Counted from the stretch's first letter, positions 39,463 to 48,865 are shown. The stretch: 64,000 nt of DNA from SFHK01 sp045538305 (GCA_045538305.1 JAZSRC010000079.1:1-64000); one strand, 5' to 3'. Program-made: numbers and translations. Notes: a model not told the origin generated them from the sequence alone.

Positions 39463-40830
39463 ATGATCGGGAAAAGGGTGCTTGTTTGGGGAATGGCGCG
39501 CTCCGGCATTGCCGCCGCAAGGCTTTTGAACGATGCAGGCGCGTATGTTCGAATTAATGATATCAAAACAGCTGAGCAAATCGGAGAGGGGCTTAACATC
39601 CTGAAAACCCATGGCGTCGAGTGGAGATTGGGTGAAAACATAGAGGATCTGTTCGATGAAATTGACATGCTGGTAATAAGCCCCGGTATACCCAAGGCAC
39701 ACCCGGCTGTCCTAAAGGCAGAGGAGAAGGGTATCGAAGTTGTGGGTGAAGTGGAGCTTGCATATCGGCTTGGCCGCGGGCGGGTGATTGCCATTACCGG
39801 CACCAACGGAAAGACGACCACGACGAGCTTACTGGGCGAGATTTTCAAAAATGCAGGAAAAACAACGTATGTCGTTGGCAACATTGGAGATCCCTACAGC
39901 GAATATGCAGGAAAAATGAAAGATGACGATATGGTCGTTTGCGAGATTTCCTCTTTCCAGCTGGAAACGGTATCGACATTTAATCCCGAAGTTTCTCTGG
40001 TACTGAACATTTCTGAAGATCATCTGAACCGCCATGGAACGATGGAGAATTATGCGGATATCAAAACCCGAGTGTTTCAAAACGCAGGCGAAGGCCAAAC
40101 TGTCGTTCTGAATTATGATGATCCTGTTACCCGCAAAATGGCGGAAAAAGTAAAAGGGATCGTAAGCTGGTTTTCAAGGGAAATAGAGGTTCCGCAAGGC
40201 GCATTTGTCAGAAACGGTATTATCGTTAGCGCGCATTGCGGGAAATGTGAGGATGTACTGCCCTGCGAGGACGTGTATATTCCCGGACCGCATAACCTTG
40301 AAAACGCGCTTGCTGCGACTGCAGCCGCGATTGCAGCCGGAATTCCGATTCCGGTAATAAGGCATACGCTTCGAACCTTCAGAGGCGTGGAACACAGAAT
40401 CGAAACGGTACGTACGCTTGACGGCGTGAAGTACATAAACGATTCAAAAGGTACAAACCCCGATTCAACCATTAAGGCCGTTAATACGATGCGAGAAAAT
40501 ACAGTGATCATATTGGGCGGCTCCGAAAAGAATTCAGACTATACGGAATTATGCCGTGAAATCGTGAACAGTGCCGTTACCTATGCTGTTCTGATTGGAA
40601 AAACCGGACCTGCAATCGGCGAAAAACTGAAGGAAGCTGGGTTTACGGCTTACGAATATGCAGGATATGATTTTGAAGCGGCGATTCTGACTGCGCGTAG
40701 CCGCAGCCTCAAGGGCGGCAATGTGCTGCTTTCGCCGGCATGCGCCAGCTTTGACATGTTCTCGGATTATGAAGCGCGAGGACGCGAATTCAAACGTATT
40801 GTGAATTCGCTTCAGGAGAACGTCGGTTGA
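39463..40830 (+). CDS. murD: UDP-MurNAc-L-Ala:D-Glu ligase
   Basis: 455-residue Mur ligase that adds D-glutamate. 'VLVWGMARSGIAAARLL' is the N-terminal Rossmann motif, 'AITGTNGKTTTTSLLGEIF' the ATP loop, and 'VLSPACASFDMFSDYEARGREFKRIV' the C-terminal signature. ATG 39463 is chosen because GCAGGAGGATGG precedes it; the longer frame starts inside mraY. The ftsW start TTG overlaps the stop. Confidence 0.97.
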   Translation: MIGKRVLVWGMARSGIAAARLLNDAGAYVRINDIKTAEQIGEGLNILKTHGVEWRLGENIEDLFDEIDMLVISPGIPKAHPAVLKAEEKGIEVVGEVELAYRLGRGRVIAITGTNGKTTTTSLLGEIFKNAGKTTYVVGNIGDPYSEYAGKMKDDDMVVCEISSFQLETVSTFNPEVSLVLNISEDHLNRHGTMENYADIKTRVFQNAGEGQTVVLNYDDPVTRKMAEKVKGIVSWFSREIEVPQGAFVRNGIIVSAHCGKCEDVLPCEDVYIPGPHNLENALAATAAAIAAGIPIPVIRHTLRTFRGVEHRIETVRTLDGVKYINDSKGTNPDSTIKAVNTMRENTVIILGGSEKNSDYTELCREIVNSAVTYAVLIGKTGPAIGEKLKEAGFTAYEYAGYDFEAAILTARSRSLKGGNVLLSPACASFDMFSDYEARGREFKRIVNSLQENVG

Positions 40831-41987
40831 CTGGCGGCCGTATACGCGGCGCAAATGAAAAAAGAACGTATGGGTTCATAAGAAGCATTCGTGGAAAAAG
40901 ACCCGACAGCGGTATACTGATTACGTTTATTGTACTGATGCTTACGGGACTGGTGGTTCTGTATTCTGCAAGCTATTACAATGCTCTGGAAACCGGAACC
41001 TCACTGAAAGACGTGATCAGCCAGCTAATCGGTATATTGGCGGGCGCAATTCTGATGCTTGTAGTCTGGAAAATTGATTACAGGGCTCTGAATGACTCGA
41101 GAATTATATGCGGTTCGCTTATTTTCAGCCTGGTATTGCTGATTCTTGTTGCGATACCGGGCATTGGCGTATATCTGAACGGCTCCAGACGCTGGCTGAG
41201 ACTTGGACCGATCAGCTTTCAACCTTCGGAGATTGCCAAGTATTCGATGATTCTGTTTATGGCGCGGGCGCTGTCTGCGCCAAAGCGCAGCATAAATCGC
41301 TTTTTTACAGGCCTTTTACCGTTGTTTGTGATACCCGGTATAATGTTTGTGCTGGTGCTTATGCAGCCGAATTTGTCCACAGCAGGATCGATCGTGATTG
41401 TTGCTGCAGTTATGGTCATGATAGCAGGAGCCAAATGGCTGCATCTTATGCTGGTAGGTATTACAGGCGCTCTGGTAGGCGCGTATTATGCGCTGTCCGA
41501 ACCTTATAGACGCGCACGGATGATTTCGTTTATCGACCCGTTTAAATACCTTTCCAATGAGGGTTATCAGCTTTCGCAGTCGCTGATTGCCTTTGGAAAC
41601 GGCGGGCTTTTCGGAATGGGACTTGGCAGAGGCAGACAGAAATTTGCCTTTTTGCCGTATCCGGAAAGCGATTTTATCTTTGCTGTTGTCGGAGAGGATC
41701 TTGGATATGTCGGTTGTCTGTTTGTATTGACGATGTTCTTTCTGTTTTTGTTTTATTCTTTCAGAAGTGCAATCAGATGTCCCGATCGATTCGGAAGCAT
41801 ACTCGCGGCTTCTATTGCGGCAATGATCGGTGTACAGACGGTAATCAATATCGCCGTTGTCATCGGTATCATGCCGACAACAGGACTCCCTCTTCCGTTT
41901 TTCTCGGCGGGCGGAACTTCGGTTTCGGTCATTATGGGAGCGGTAGGGCTTTTGATGAACATATCTTCCGAAAACAAAGAATCTTGA
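40827..41987 (+). CDS. ftsW: Peptidoglycan glycosyltransferase FtsW
   Basis: 386-residue SEDS-family polymerase with ten membrane helices. 'LNGSRRWLRLGPISFQPSEIAKYSMI' carries the SEDS signature; 'SEPYRRARMISFIDPF', 'PYPESDFIFAVVGEDLG' and 'TTGLPLPFFSAGGTSV' follow. The start is TTG 40827, overlapping the murD stop, with AGGAG nine bases before. In place of the usual murG, ftsQ comes next after about 33 bases. Position with ftsL and the septal PBP supports FtsW rather than RodA or SpoVE. Confidence 0.92.
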   Translation: MTGGRIRGANEKRTYGFIRSIRGKRPDSGILITFIVLMLTGLVVLYSASYYNALETGTSLKDVISQLIGILAGAILMLVVWKIDYRALNDSRIICGSLIFSLVLLILVAIPGIGVYLNGSRRWLRLGPISFQPSEIAKYSMILFMARALSAPKRSINRFFTGLLPLFVIPGIMFVLVLMQPNLSTAGSIVIVAAVMVMIAGAKWLHLMLVGITGALVGAYYALSEPYRRARMISFIDPFKYLSNEGYQLSQSLIAFGNGGLFGMGLGRGRQKFAFLPYPESDFIFAVVGEDLGYVGCLFVLTMFFLFLFYSFRSAIRCPDRFGSILAASIAAMIGVQTVINIAVVIGIMPTTGLPLPFFSAGGTSVSVIMGAVGLLMNISSENKES

Positions 41988-42020
41988 ATAGGCTATAATA
42001 CAGAAAGGCGGATAGACGAC

Positions 42021-42797
42021 ATGCAGAAAAGGAAAAGTAAGAAAAAAGCCGTCATGAAAAGAAATGCCCGTATTACAGGTATTCTGATTGTCGTTATCTG
42101 CTGTGTTCTGATACTTCTTTTAACGGGTAAGCAGAATACGATAAAGAATGTTAAAGTACAATGGGAGAATCGAACGGGACAGTTCGTAACGTACACGGAC
42201 GAAGATATTATTCGCGCATCACGCATCATGATGGGTGCGCAAATGAACGCCTTGTATGAAATGCAGGATGAAGCGAAAGCGGGTATTGACGCGCTTGGTT
42301 ATGTAAAGTTTGAAGGTGTAGAGCGCGTGAACCGAGATACAATCAGAATCTGTGTGTCGGAAAGGGAACCGATCGCACTGTTGGATGCAAGCGGGAATCT
42401 GGTGTTGATCGATGAGGACGGCTATGTGCTTTCGCATCTCTCCAGCATTCCTACCTATAACGTTGTATATGTAACGGGCGCAGAGCTTATGTCTCATAGG
42501 GATGGCGAAAAGCTCGTAACAAGGCGAAGCGAACAGCTTGATGATATTTTGGCAATTACCAACGCAATAAGAAAGCTCGGCTATGAAAAAACATATTCGG
42601 AACTGAATGTTAAGGATTCGAATGGATTTTATTTAATAACCAACACCAATCTGATCGTTCAGTTTTATGAAACTAAAGATATTGAAAAGACGCTCATGCT
42701 CGCTAACGGGATGATTGTTGATAAAGGTTATACTACCGGAAAAGTGATTATCAGCGGTAATTACGCGTCTTATCAGCCGACGGGAGGGAATGAATAA
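42021..42797 (+). CDS. ftsQ: Division protein FtsQ/DivIB
   Basis: 258-residue bitopic membrane protein. A very basic cytoplasmic N-terminus (KRKSKKKAVMKRNAR) leads to a membrane helix at about 19-36. A POTRA domain (about 40-110, ending in 'RVNRDTIRICVSEREPIALLD') and a beta domain follow. ATG 42021 follows AAAGGCGG. It links FtsL and the septal synthase. A new promoter lies between it and ftsA. Confidence 0.88.
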   Translation: MQKRKSKKKAVMKRNARITGILIVVICCVLILLLTGKQNTIKNVKVQWENRTGQFVTYTDEDIIRASRIMMGAQMNALYEMQDEAKAGIDALGYVKFEGVERVNRDTIRICVSEREPIALLDASGNLVLIDEDGYVLSHLSSIPTYNVVYVTGAELMSHRDGEKLVTRRSEQLDDILAITNAIRKLGYEKTYSELNVKDSNGFYLITNTNLIVQFYETKDIEKTLMLANGMIVDKGYTTGKVIISGNYASYQPTGGNE

Positions 42798-42858
42798 AGA
42801 AAAAGAATGTAAAATGTAATAAATTTGAATTACAAATGAAATATTCACCAAAAAACTG

Positions 42859-42888
42859 TTTACAAAGTGGCGGGTTATCCTGTATAAT
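42859..42888 (+). promoter_or_regulatory. Internal promoter for ftsA-ftsZ
   Basis: TTTACA at 42859-42864, 18-base spacer, TATAAT at 42883-42888, in the 148-base gap after ftsQ. This would allow ftsAZ expression independent of mraZ. Confidence 0.7.
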
Positions 42889-42945
42889 TGGAATATAGAA
42901 GTTGAGCGAGTACTTACGGGCGAATGAGGCGGGAGAAAGAGTAAG

Positions 42946-44151
42946 ATGAGAACACAAGTAGCAGCTATCGAGTTTGGCACCTCGAAAATCGTTACTGTGA
43001 TCGCAGAAAGCGGCGGCTTCAATCGTTGCGATATAATCGGAAGCGGCACTGTGCCGTATGACGGATATCAGAACGGAGAATGGGTAACGCCGAATCGGCT
43101 GGCGCAGGCGGTGTACAATTCCATTAGTGCGGCTGAAAAGGATGCGAACACGAAGATTAAGGATATATATATCGGAATTCCCTGCGAATGCATCAAGGTA
43201 ATGAGCACGGAAGCAACGGTTCCGATTCATGGTGAAAGAGGACGCGTATCGGAAGAGGATATAGACGAAGTACAGGACATGGCGGCAAATGTATTCCGTT
43301 TCGATATGCGAAAGGAACATGTTATACATCGTTCACCTGCATGGTTTTCGGTTGATAATGGCAAAAGGACCATGACGCCGCTGAACATGCAGGGTGAAAA
43401 CCTGACATCACGCGTTTCGTTTATTGTGGCAGATCCTCAGTTTGTCAATGATATGCGCGAGCTCATGGACTCCATGGGACTTGGTATAAACGGCTTTTTG
43501 TCTCCTTCCTTTGGCGAACAGCTGCTGCTTGTTTCCCTGGAAGAACGGGAAAAGCCCGGGATTTTTGTAAATGTCGGTTTCCTGAATACTGAGGTTAGCG
43601 TCATCGAAGGCGATGCAATGGTTTACCATGCAGTTCTTCCGATGGGCGGAGGACATATAACAGAAGATCTGGCTCGCGCTATGGAAATCCGTGAGCATGA
43701 AGCGGAACAATTGAAGCGCTGCTTTGTGCTTGGAAGCGACGAGTTTGAACTGATCGATCCGCCCGAGTTTATGGACGAATACGGAAGGCGCTTGAATTAC
43801 GATCCGGATTTTATCAAGGATTGTATGAGGGCAAGCGTGGATGAACTGTGCGGAATGATTGAAATGACCATTGAGGATGCAAAGACTTGCGTTCTCAGAA
43901 GATCACCAGTATATCTGGCGGGCGGAGGCCTTGCGCTGATTCGCGGGGGAAAGGAATACCTTTCTTCGAAGGTCAAACGGCCTGTGAAGGTACCGATGCC
44001 GAGGGCTCAAAAGCTGAACAGCCCGGCATATACCAGTATCATGGGATTGGTCAACCTTATTTTTGATTCTATTGAGCAGCGCTCACCGGAGCAGGATACA
44101 CTGCCGGGGCGGTTGGCGGAGGGATTCCGCGGCTTGTTCAACAAGAAATAG
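42946..44151 (+). CDS. ftsA: Cell division protein FtsA
   Basis: 401-residue actin-like protein that ties FtsZ to the membrane. Phosphate 1 loop 'IEFGTSKIVTVIAE', the SHS2 (1C) insertion around residues 60-160, phosphate 2 loop 'VNVGFLNTEVSVIEG' and the adenosine motif 'VYLAGGGLALIRGGKEYLS' are visible. The last 12 residues (LAEGFRGLFNKK) form the amphipathic membrane-targeting helix. ATG 42946 follows GAGGCGGGAG at long spacing. ftsZ starts 39 bases after. Confidence 0.95.
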   Translation: MRTQVAAIEFGTSKIVTVIAESGGFNRCDIIGSGTVPYDGYQNGEWVTPNRLAQAVYNSISAAEKDANTKIKDIYIGIPCECIKVMSTEATVPIHGERGRVSEEDIDEVQDMAANVFRFDMRKEHVIHRSPAWFSVDNGKRTMTPLNMQGENLTSRVSFIVADPQFVNDMRELMDSMGLGINGFLSPSFGEQLLLVSLEEREKPGIFVNVGFLNTEVSVIEGDAMVYHAVLPMGGGHITEDLARAMEIREHEAEQLKRCFVLGSDEFELIDPPEFMDEYGRRLNYDPDFIKDCMRASVDELCGMIEMTIEDAKTCVLRRSPVYLAGGGLALIRGGKEYLSSKVKRPVKVPMPRAQKLNSPAYTSIMGLVNLIFDSIEQRSPEQDTLPGRLAEGFRGLFNKK

Positions 44152-44190
44152 ATTTTGATGGAATACAAACAATAGCGAGGGGGATGCCTT

Positions 44191-45543
44191 GTGCTCGAAT
44201 TTGAACTTGAATCTAACAACAACTTTGCTTCAATAAAAGTTGTCGGCGTAGGCGGCGCAGGAACGAATGCCGTTAACCGTATGGTGGACAGCGGCCTTCG
44301 CGGCGTAGAGTTTATCGCTGTCAACACGGATAAGCAGGCGCTTGCGCTTTCCAAGGCCACCAATAAAATTCAGATTGGTGAGAAGCTGACCAAGGGCCTT
44401 GGCGCCGGTGCAAATCCCGAAATCGGCAAGCGCGCAGCAGAGGAGAGCCGCGAGGAACTGGCTTCCATCATGAAGGGTGCTGACCTTGTATTCGTAACCT
44501 GCGGCATGGGCGGCGGAACCGGAACCGGCGCTGCGCCTGTGATTGCCGAAATCGCCCGCGATATGGGCATCCTTACCATTGGCGTTGTGTCCAAGCCGTT
44601 CATGTTTGAAGGCCGTCAGCGCATGAAGAATGCTGAAAACGGCATTGAAGCGCTCAAGGCAAACGTAGATACGCTGGTTGTTGTACCCAATGACAGACTG
44701 CTTCAGATTGTTTCCAAGGGAACTACGATGACTGAAGCTTTCAAGATTGCCGACGATACGCTTCGTCAGGGCATTCAGGGCATTTCCGACCTGATCGCCG
44801 TTCCTGCAATGATCAATCTGGACTTTGCCGACGTTCGCACCGTAATGGAATCCCGCGGCCTTGCACACATGGGCATCGGCAGCGGCACCGGCGAGAACCG
44901 CATGGTAGAGGCTGCCAAACAGGCGGTATCCAGTCCCATGCTTGAAACGTCCATCGATGGCGCACGCGCGGTTCTGATTAACATTACCGGCAGCCCCGAT
45001 ACTTCTATTATCGAAGTAAACGAAGCTGCGCAGCTCATCACCCAGGCGGCTGATCCCGAAGCCAATATCATCTTCGGCGCAGGTATTGACGAATCTCTCG
45101 AGGATGAGGTACACATTACCGTTATTGCAACCGGTTTTGAAAAGACACCGTTCCCAGACAAAAAGGGCGCAAATCCTTTTGCACGCAAGAATGAAACTGT
45201 TGAAAGCGATCCCGTAATTCCGACAGCCGAATTTGTAGCTGATGGGGAACCGAGCATTCCGCCGATTTTTGATAAGCGTCCCGAAGCTCCCCAGCGCCGT
45301 CCCGCTCCGCGTCCCGCGCCCCAGCAGCGTCCCGCCCAGCGCCCGCCGCAGGGCCGTCCCGCACCTCGCGCGCAGCGTGAAGGCAGTTATGCGCCTGGTG
45401 GAAGCACCCGCGTTCCCGAGCGCCGCACACCCCGCGTGTACGAGTCTGACGACACGTTTGCAGAAAAACGCCCGCAGCGCAGAGGATTCTCGCCCGACGT
45501 TCCGAGCTTCCTTAAAAGGCGCGAAACAAACGACGAAGAATAA
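44191..45543 (+). CDS. ftsZ: Cell division protein FtsZ
   Basis: 450-residue tubulin-like GTPase. The GTP loop is [12 protein letters not shown], 'NFADVRTVM' equivalent is [10 protein letters not shown], and the T7 region is intact. The linker (about residues 345-430) is rich in proline and arginine ([16 protein letters not shown] and similar), positively charged where many FtsZ linkers are mixed. The C-terminal peptide '[11 protein letters not shown]' binds FtsA and other partners. Start GTG 44191 follows GAGGGGGAT. A terminator follows. Confidence 0.98.
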   Translation: MLEFELESNNNFASIKVVGVGGAGTNAVNRMVDSGLRGVEFIAVNTDKQALALSKATNKIQIGEKLTKGLGAGANPEIGKRAAEESREELASIMKGADLVFVTCGMGGGTGTGAAPVIAEIARDMGILTIGVVSKPFMFEGRQRMKNAENGIEALKANVDTLVVVPNDRLLQIVSKGTTMTEAFKIADDTLRQGIQGISDLIAVPAMINLDFADVRTVMESRGLAHMGIGSGTGENRMVEAAKQAVSSPMLETSIDGARAVLINITGSPDTSIIEVNEAAQLITQAADPEANIIFGAGIDESLEDEVHITVIATGFEKTPFPDKKGANPFARKNETVESDPVIPTAEFVADGEPSIPPIFDKRPEAPQRRPAPRPAPQQRPAQRPPQGRPAPRAQREGSYAPGGSTRVPERRTPRVYESDDTFAEKRPQRRGFSPDVPSFLKRRETNDEE

Positions 45544-45555
45544 TTCTAAATAAGC

Positions 45556-45587
45556 AAAAACAGCGACGATACCGCCGCTGTTTTTTT
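45556..45587 (+). terminator. Intrinsic terminator of ftsAZ
   Basis: AAAAACAGCG pairs with CGCTGTTTTT and runs into seven T residues. Confidence 0.85.
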
Positions 45588-45688
45588 CGTTCAATAAAAC
45601 ATATAAAATGATATGAATATTGAGTCAATCTATGCATGGATTTATACGAAATATGGGCAATAAAGCCCATATAACCTTGAATTTGTTC

Positions 45689-45717
45689 TTGATTCCGGCA
45701 GGAAAATCGTGTATAAT
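45689..45717 (+). promoter_or_regulatory. Promoter of darA-holB-ricT
   Basis: TTGATT at 45689-45694, 17-base spacer, TATAAT at 45712-45717; AGGAGGG follows at 45738. Confidence 0.75.
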
Positions 45718-45750
45718 GAATATGTGAAATAAAACGCAGGAGGGATGCAT

Positions 45751-46080
45751 ATGAAGCTTATCATCGCAATCGTACAGGATGAAGATGCTTCCAAGCTTGT
45801 CAGCACGCTTATGAACGAAGGATATGGCGTAACGAAACTGGCAACCACTGGCGGATTCCTGCGCGCAGGTAATACCACTCTGCTCGTTGGCGTTGAGGAT
45901 CAAAAGCTTGACGGTGCCATGGGCATTATTGAGAAAATCTGCCGCAGCCGCAAACAAATTGCGACAGCTCCTACGCCCATGTCCGGCTCTGCCGGCGCAT
46001 ATGTACCGTATCCGATTGAGGTTATGGTTGGCGGCGCTACCGTGTTTGTAATGGACGTAGATCAGTTTAAGAAGTTCTGA
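45751..46080 (+). CDS. darA: Cyclic-di-AMP receptor, PII-like
   Basis: 109-residue PII-like protein of the DarA/PstA (YaaQ) family, which binds cyclic di-AMP as a trimer. 'IIAIVQDEDASKLVSTLMNEGYGVTKLATTGGFLRAGNTTLLVGVED' includes the T-loop side and the GGFLRxGNTT nucleotide motif. The start at 45751 is preferred to ATG 45745 because AGGAGGG touches the latter. The order darA-holB-ricT is like that in Bacillus, but yaaR is missing. The downstream target is unknown. Confidence 0.95.
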   Translation: MKLIIAIVQDEDASKLVSTLMNEGYGVTKLATTGGFLRAGNTTLLVGVEDQKLDGAMGIIEKICRSRKQIATAPTPMSGSAGAYVPYPIEVMVGGATVFVMDVDQFKKF

Positions 46081-47048
46081 TGCCTGGTATTCAATCATTT
46101 CGTGATTTTCGCGCGAGACCGTTCCTGAAAGAACAGTTAATGCGTCCGGTGAAAACCGGGCGCATTGTCCATGCGCAGCTGTTTGCCGGCCCCGGAGGCG
46201 TTGGCAAGAAGACAGCGGCGCTTCTTCTTTCAAGGGCAATCAACTGCGCGTCAAGTATGGATAAGCCCTGCAATTTGTGTCCTTCATGCCTGCAGTTCCT
46301 CTCCGGAAATTCTCCAAGACTGATTTTGATTGAGCCAAAGAAAAACCAGATCAAGGTGGAAACAATCAGGGAACTAATCGAAAAAGTTCACATGCGAACA
46401 GACGAAGGCAAACTCTGCGTAATCATTGATGAAGCAGAAAAAATGAACGAGAACGCACAGAACGCGCTTTTAAAAACGCTGGAGGAAGCGCCGGATTATG
46501 TCGTGTTTTTCCTGATCAGCGAAAAGCCAGGCGTACTTTTGCCAACCATCCGGTCACGCTGCGCCATGTTTCGTTTTGCGCCGCTTTCGGATGGCGATGT
46601 GAAACAAGTACTGGAAGAAAACGGGATAGATGAAATTCGCGCCAAGGAAGCTTCCAAAATATCGGATGGCTCAATTGGTCTAGCTTTTGAAAGATTAACC
46701 GATGAAAGCTTTAGAATGCTCAGCGAAAGGGCGTTGTCGGCGCTTGCATCTGTAAAAAAGGCGTCTGACGTAGCCGGTGCTTTTCAGAAAATTCAAGCGG
46801 ATAAGGATCATTGGACGGATATCCTCAAAATATACGAAAAGCTTGCCGGAGAATTAATGAAAATCAACGCTGGCAATTCGGATGAAATTGATTCGCAGAC
46901 GCAGGTTTTTATCAAAAATAAAATAGACGGAGCAAAGCTTCTTATGAGTGTAATAGACGCAAGAAAGAAATTGAATTCTAATGTGTTGTATCAATCAGCA
47001 ATGGAAATACTGTTTTTTGATATCGTAAATCAGGAGGACAACAGGTAA
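46080..47048 (+). CDS. holB: DNA polymerase III delta' subunit
   Basis: 322-residue clamp-loader subunit. 'FAGPGGVGKKTAALLLSRAINC' is the P-loop region, four cysteines (C-NLCPSC-) form the zinc site at about 57-70, and 'IIDEAEKMNENAQNALLKTLEEAP' plus 'LLPTIRSRC' (SRC motif) follow. Start ATG 46080 overlaps the darA stop. The P-loop being almost intact is normal for Firmicute delta'. Confidence 0.93.
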   Translation: MPGIQSFRDFRARPFLKEQLMRPVKTGRIVHAQLFAGPGGVGKKTAALLLSRAINCASSMDKPCNLCPSCLQFLSGNSPRLILIEPKKNQIKVETIRELIEKVHMRTDEGKLCVIIDEAEKMNENAQNALLKTLEEAPDYVVFFLISEKPGVLLPTIRSRCAMFRFAPLSDGDVKQVLEENGIDEIRAKEASKISDGSIGLAFERLTDESFRMLSERALSALASVKKASDVAGAFQKIQADKDHWTDILKIYEKLAGELMKINAGNSDEIDSQTQVFIKNKIDGAKLLMSVIDARKKLNSNVLYQSAMEILFFDIVNQEDNR

Positions 47049-48179
47049 ATGGCAACCGTTATCGGCGTTCGTTTTAAAAAAGCAGGTAAAGTATACTATT
47101 TCAGCCCGGGTGATGTATGGCCTAAGCCCGGTGAAAGTGTTATTGTAGAAACTACGCGCGGTATTGAACTGGGCGAAGTTGTGACCGGAGCCAGAGATGT
47201 AAGCGATGAGGCAATCGTACAGCCGCTCAAAACCGTACTTAGAAAAGCAACGGATGAAGATCTTGCAATTGTTGAAAAGAATGTGAAGCGCGAACAGGAA
47301 GCATTTCAGATTTGTGTCAACAAAATAGAACAGCATAAGCTGGAAATGAAGCTTGTCAGCGTTGAATACACTTTTGACGATTCTAAAATCATTTTCTATT
47401 TTACTGCAAACGGACGCGTCGACTTCAGGGATCTGGTGAAGGACCTTGCGAGTATTTTCCATATGCGCATTGAACTGAGACAGATTGGCGTGAGGGACGA
47501 AGCGAAGATGCTTGGCGGCTTGGGCGCATGCGGAAGGCAGATTTGCTGCGGCGCGTTTCTGGGAGATTTCCAGCCCGTATCCATCAAGATGGCAAAAGAG
47601 CAGAACCTTTCGCTGAACCCTACCAAGGTATCCGGACAGTGCGGAAGACTCATGTGCTGCCTGAAATACGAACAGGATTACTATGAGGAAACGCTCAAAA
47701 AGCTGCCTCGTGTGGGCAAGGAGATCATGACGCCCGACGGTGTAGGCTATGTGACGGAAATCAGCGTACTGCGTGAAAAAGTGAAGGTTCGCGTACGGAC
47801 AGGCGACGATAACTTTGAAGTGCGCGAATACGGCGTTGAGGATGTAAGAAAGCTTCAGCCCGGTGAACGTTCGGCGGATTTCGAAATGCCGCCCAGAATG
47901 CCCGAAAAAGAGGACGTTGCCGAACAGACGGCAGAGGAAGCCGCCGATGAAAACCGAAGAAAACGGTATCCGCGCCATAAGGCTGTAAAGACGCTGAATA
48001 CGGATCAATATATGGAAATCCATGGCGAGGGCGAGAAGGCGGATAAAGAAAAACAGCCGGACGAACCCAAAAAGCGCCGCTATCTGAAGAACAATGATGA
48101 TGGCCAGCCAGCGGAAGAGAATCAGGGAGAAAAAAAGCATTCGCGCGGCGATGGCAGAAAAGGAAAACCGCATAAATAA
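47049..48179 (+). CDS. ricT: RicT/YaaT PSP1-domain protein
   Basis: 376-residue PSP1-family protein. In Bacillus RicT forms an iron-sulfur complex with RicA and RicF that guides RNase Y processing and sporulation control. The conserved cysteines are in 'GACGRQICCGAFL' and 'GQCGRLMCCLKYE'. The PSP1 domain covers residues 1-265; the last 110 residues are a charged, low-complexity tail rich in lysine, aspartate and glutamate. ATG 47049 follows CAGGAGG and starts directly after the holB stop. A strong hairpin follows. Confidence 0.93.
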   Translation: MATVIGVRFKKAGKVYYFSPGDVWPKPGESVIVETTRGIELGEVVTGARDVSDEAIVQPLKTVLRKATDEDLAIVEKNVKREQEAFQICVNKIEQHKLEMKLVSVEYTFDDSKIIFYFTANGRVDFRDLVKDLASIFHMRIELRQIGVRDEAKMLGGLGACGRQICCGAFLGDFQPVSIKMAKEQNLSLNPTKVSGQCGRLMCCLKYEQDYYEETLKKLPRVGKEIMTPDGVGYVTEISVLREKVKVRVRTGDDNFEVREYGVEDVRKLQPGERSADFEMPPRMPEKEDVAEQTAEEAADENRRKRYPRHKAVKTLNTDQYMEIHGEGEKADKEKQPDEPKKRRYLKNNDDGQPAEENQGEKKHSRGDGRKGKPHK

Positions 48180-48182
48180 TAA

Positions 48183-48224
48183 ATACCCCCTTAAAACGCA
48201 AAAACGGATGTTTTAAGGGGGTAT
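48183..48224. terminator. Strong bidirectional hairpin after ricT
   Basis: 15-bp perfect stem ATACCCCCTTAAAAC / GTTTTAAGGGGGTAT with a 12-base loop; only short T runs. Confidence 0.65.
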
Positions 48225-48297
48225 TCATGTAACCGAATGGCACAGGAACGTATGATTTTATTAATAAATCAAAATTGTGTAAACCGCTTAAAAGGGG

Positions 48298-48326
48298 TAT
48301 ACAAGCCGCGCCATTCGTGATATAAT
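48298..48326 (+). promoter_or_regulatory. Promoter of the double zinc-ribbon gene
   Basis: TATACA at 48298-48303, 17-base spacer, TATAAT at 48321-48326. The resulting leader is about 125 bases and has two direct copies of GTGTCCCT at 48363 and 48379. Confidence 0.55.
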
Positions 48327-48458
48327 TCAGTATGCCCTAAATGAAAGAACCCTGGTTATGCCGTGTCCCTCCCCGGTGGTGTCCCTGCCGATGAAAGGAA
48401 CGAATCAACAAGGTAATCAATCATCGAACGGGCTCATATGATTAGGAGGGTTATATCC

Positions 48459-48755
48459 ATGTTCGAAGACAAGACTTTGGTATGCCGTGAGTGCGGCAAC
48501 GAGTTCGTATTCACCGCTTCCGAGCAGCAGTTCTATGCTGACAAGGGCTTCCAGAACGAGCCCGGCCGTTGCCCGGCTTGCCGTGCAGCCCGTCGTCAGG
48601 CCAATGGCCAGAACAACAACCGTGGCGAGCGTCAGATGTATGACGTGATCTGCGATGGCTGCGGCCGTCCCACTCAGGTTCCTTTCCAGCCCCGCGGAGA
48701 TCGTCCCGTATTCTGCCGTGAGTGCTTCGATGCGAACCGTCAGAGCCGCTATTAA
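48459..48755 (+). CDS. Double zinc-ribbon protein (CxxC-x17-CxxC type)
   Basis: 98-residue protein with two zinc ribbons joined by a basic, asparagine-rich linker (RRQANGQNNNRGERQ). First ribbon: CRECG...CPAC; second: CDGCG...CREC. This matches a family of small CxxC-x17-CxxC proteins in Clostridia and other phyla whose function is unknown, though binding to RNA or ribosomes is often suspected. ATG 48459 follows TAGGAGGG. The GC-rich, strongly biased codons suggest high expression. Its leader is long. Confidence 0.85.
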   Translation: MFEDKTLVCRECGNEFVFTASEQQFYADKGFQNEPGRCPACRAARRQANGQNNNRGERQMYDVICDGCGRPTQVPFQPRGDRPVFCRECFDANRQSRY

Positions 48756-48762
48756 TGAAATC

Positions 48763-48793
48763 AAAGCCCTCCGATTAATCGGAGGGCTTTTTT
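48763..48793 (+). terminator. Intrinsic terminator
   Basis: Perfect 14-bp inverted repeat AAAGCCCTCCGATT / AATCGGAGGGCTTT running into six T residues. Confidence 0.9.
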
Positions 48794-48815
48794 ATTTCCG
48801 TTTTGTTGACACATG

Positions 48816-48824
48816 TGGTATAAT
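48816..48824 (+). promoter_or_regulatory. Extended -10 promoter of the GH106-like gene
   Basis: TGGTATAAT (TGN extended -10, TATAAT at 48819-48824) with no good -35 at 17 bases; a TTGACA just upstream is too close to act as its -35. Confidence 0.45.
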
Positions 48825-48865
48825 GAAAATAAGGAAATATACGCGTTTATACGGGGGATGCTTGA

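Noticed and set aside
48798..48826. TTGACA at about 48806 as the -35 of the GH106-like gene
   Set aside because: It is only seven bases from TATAAT; an extended -10 explains the site better.
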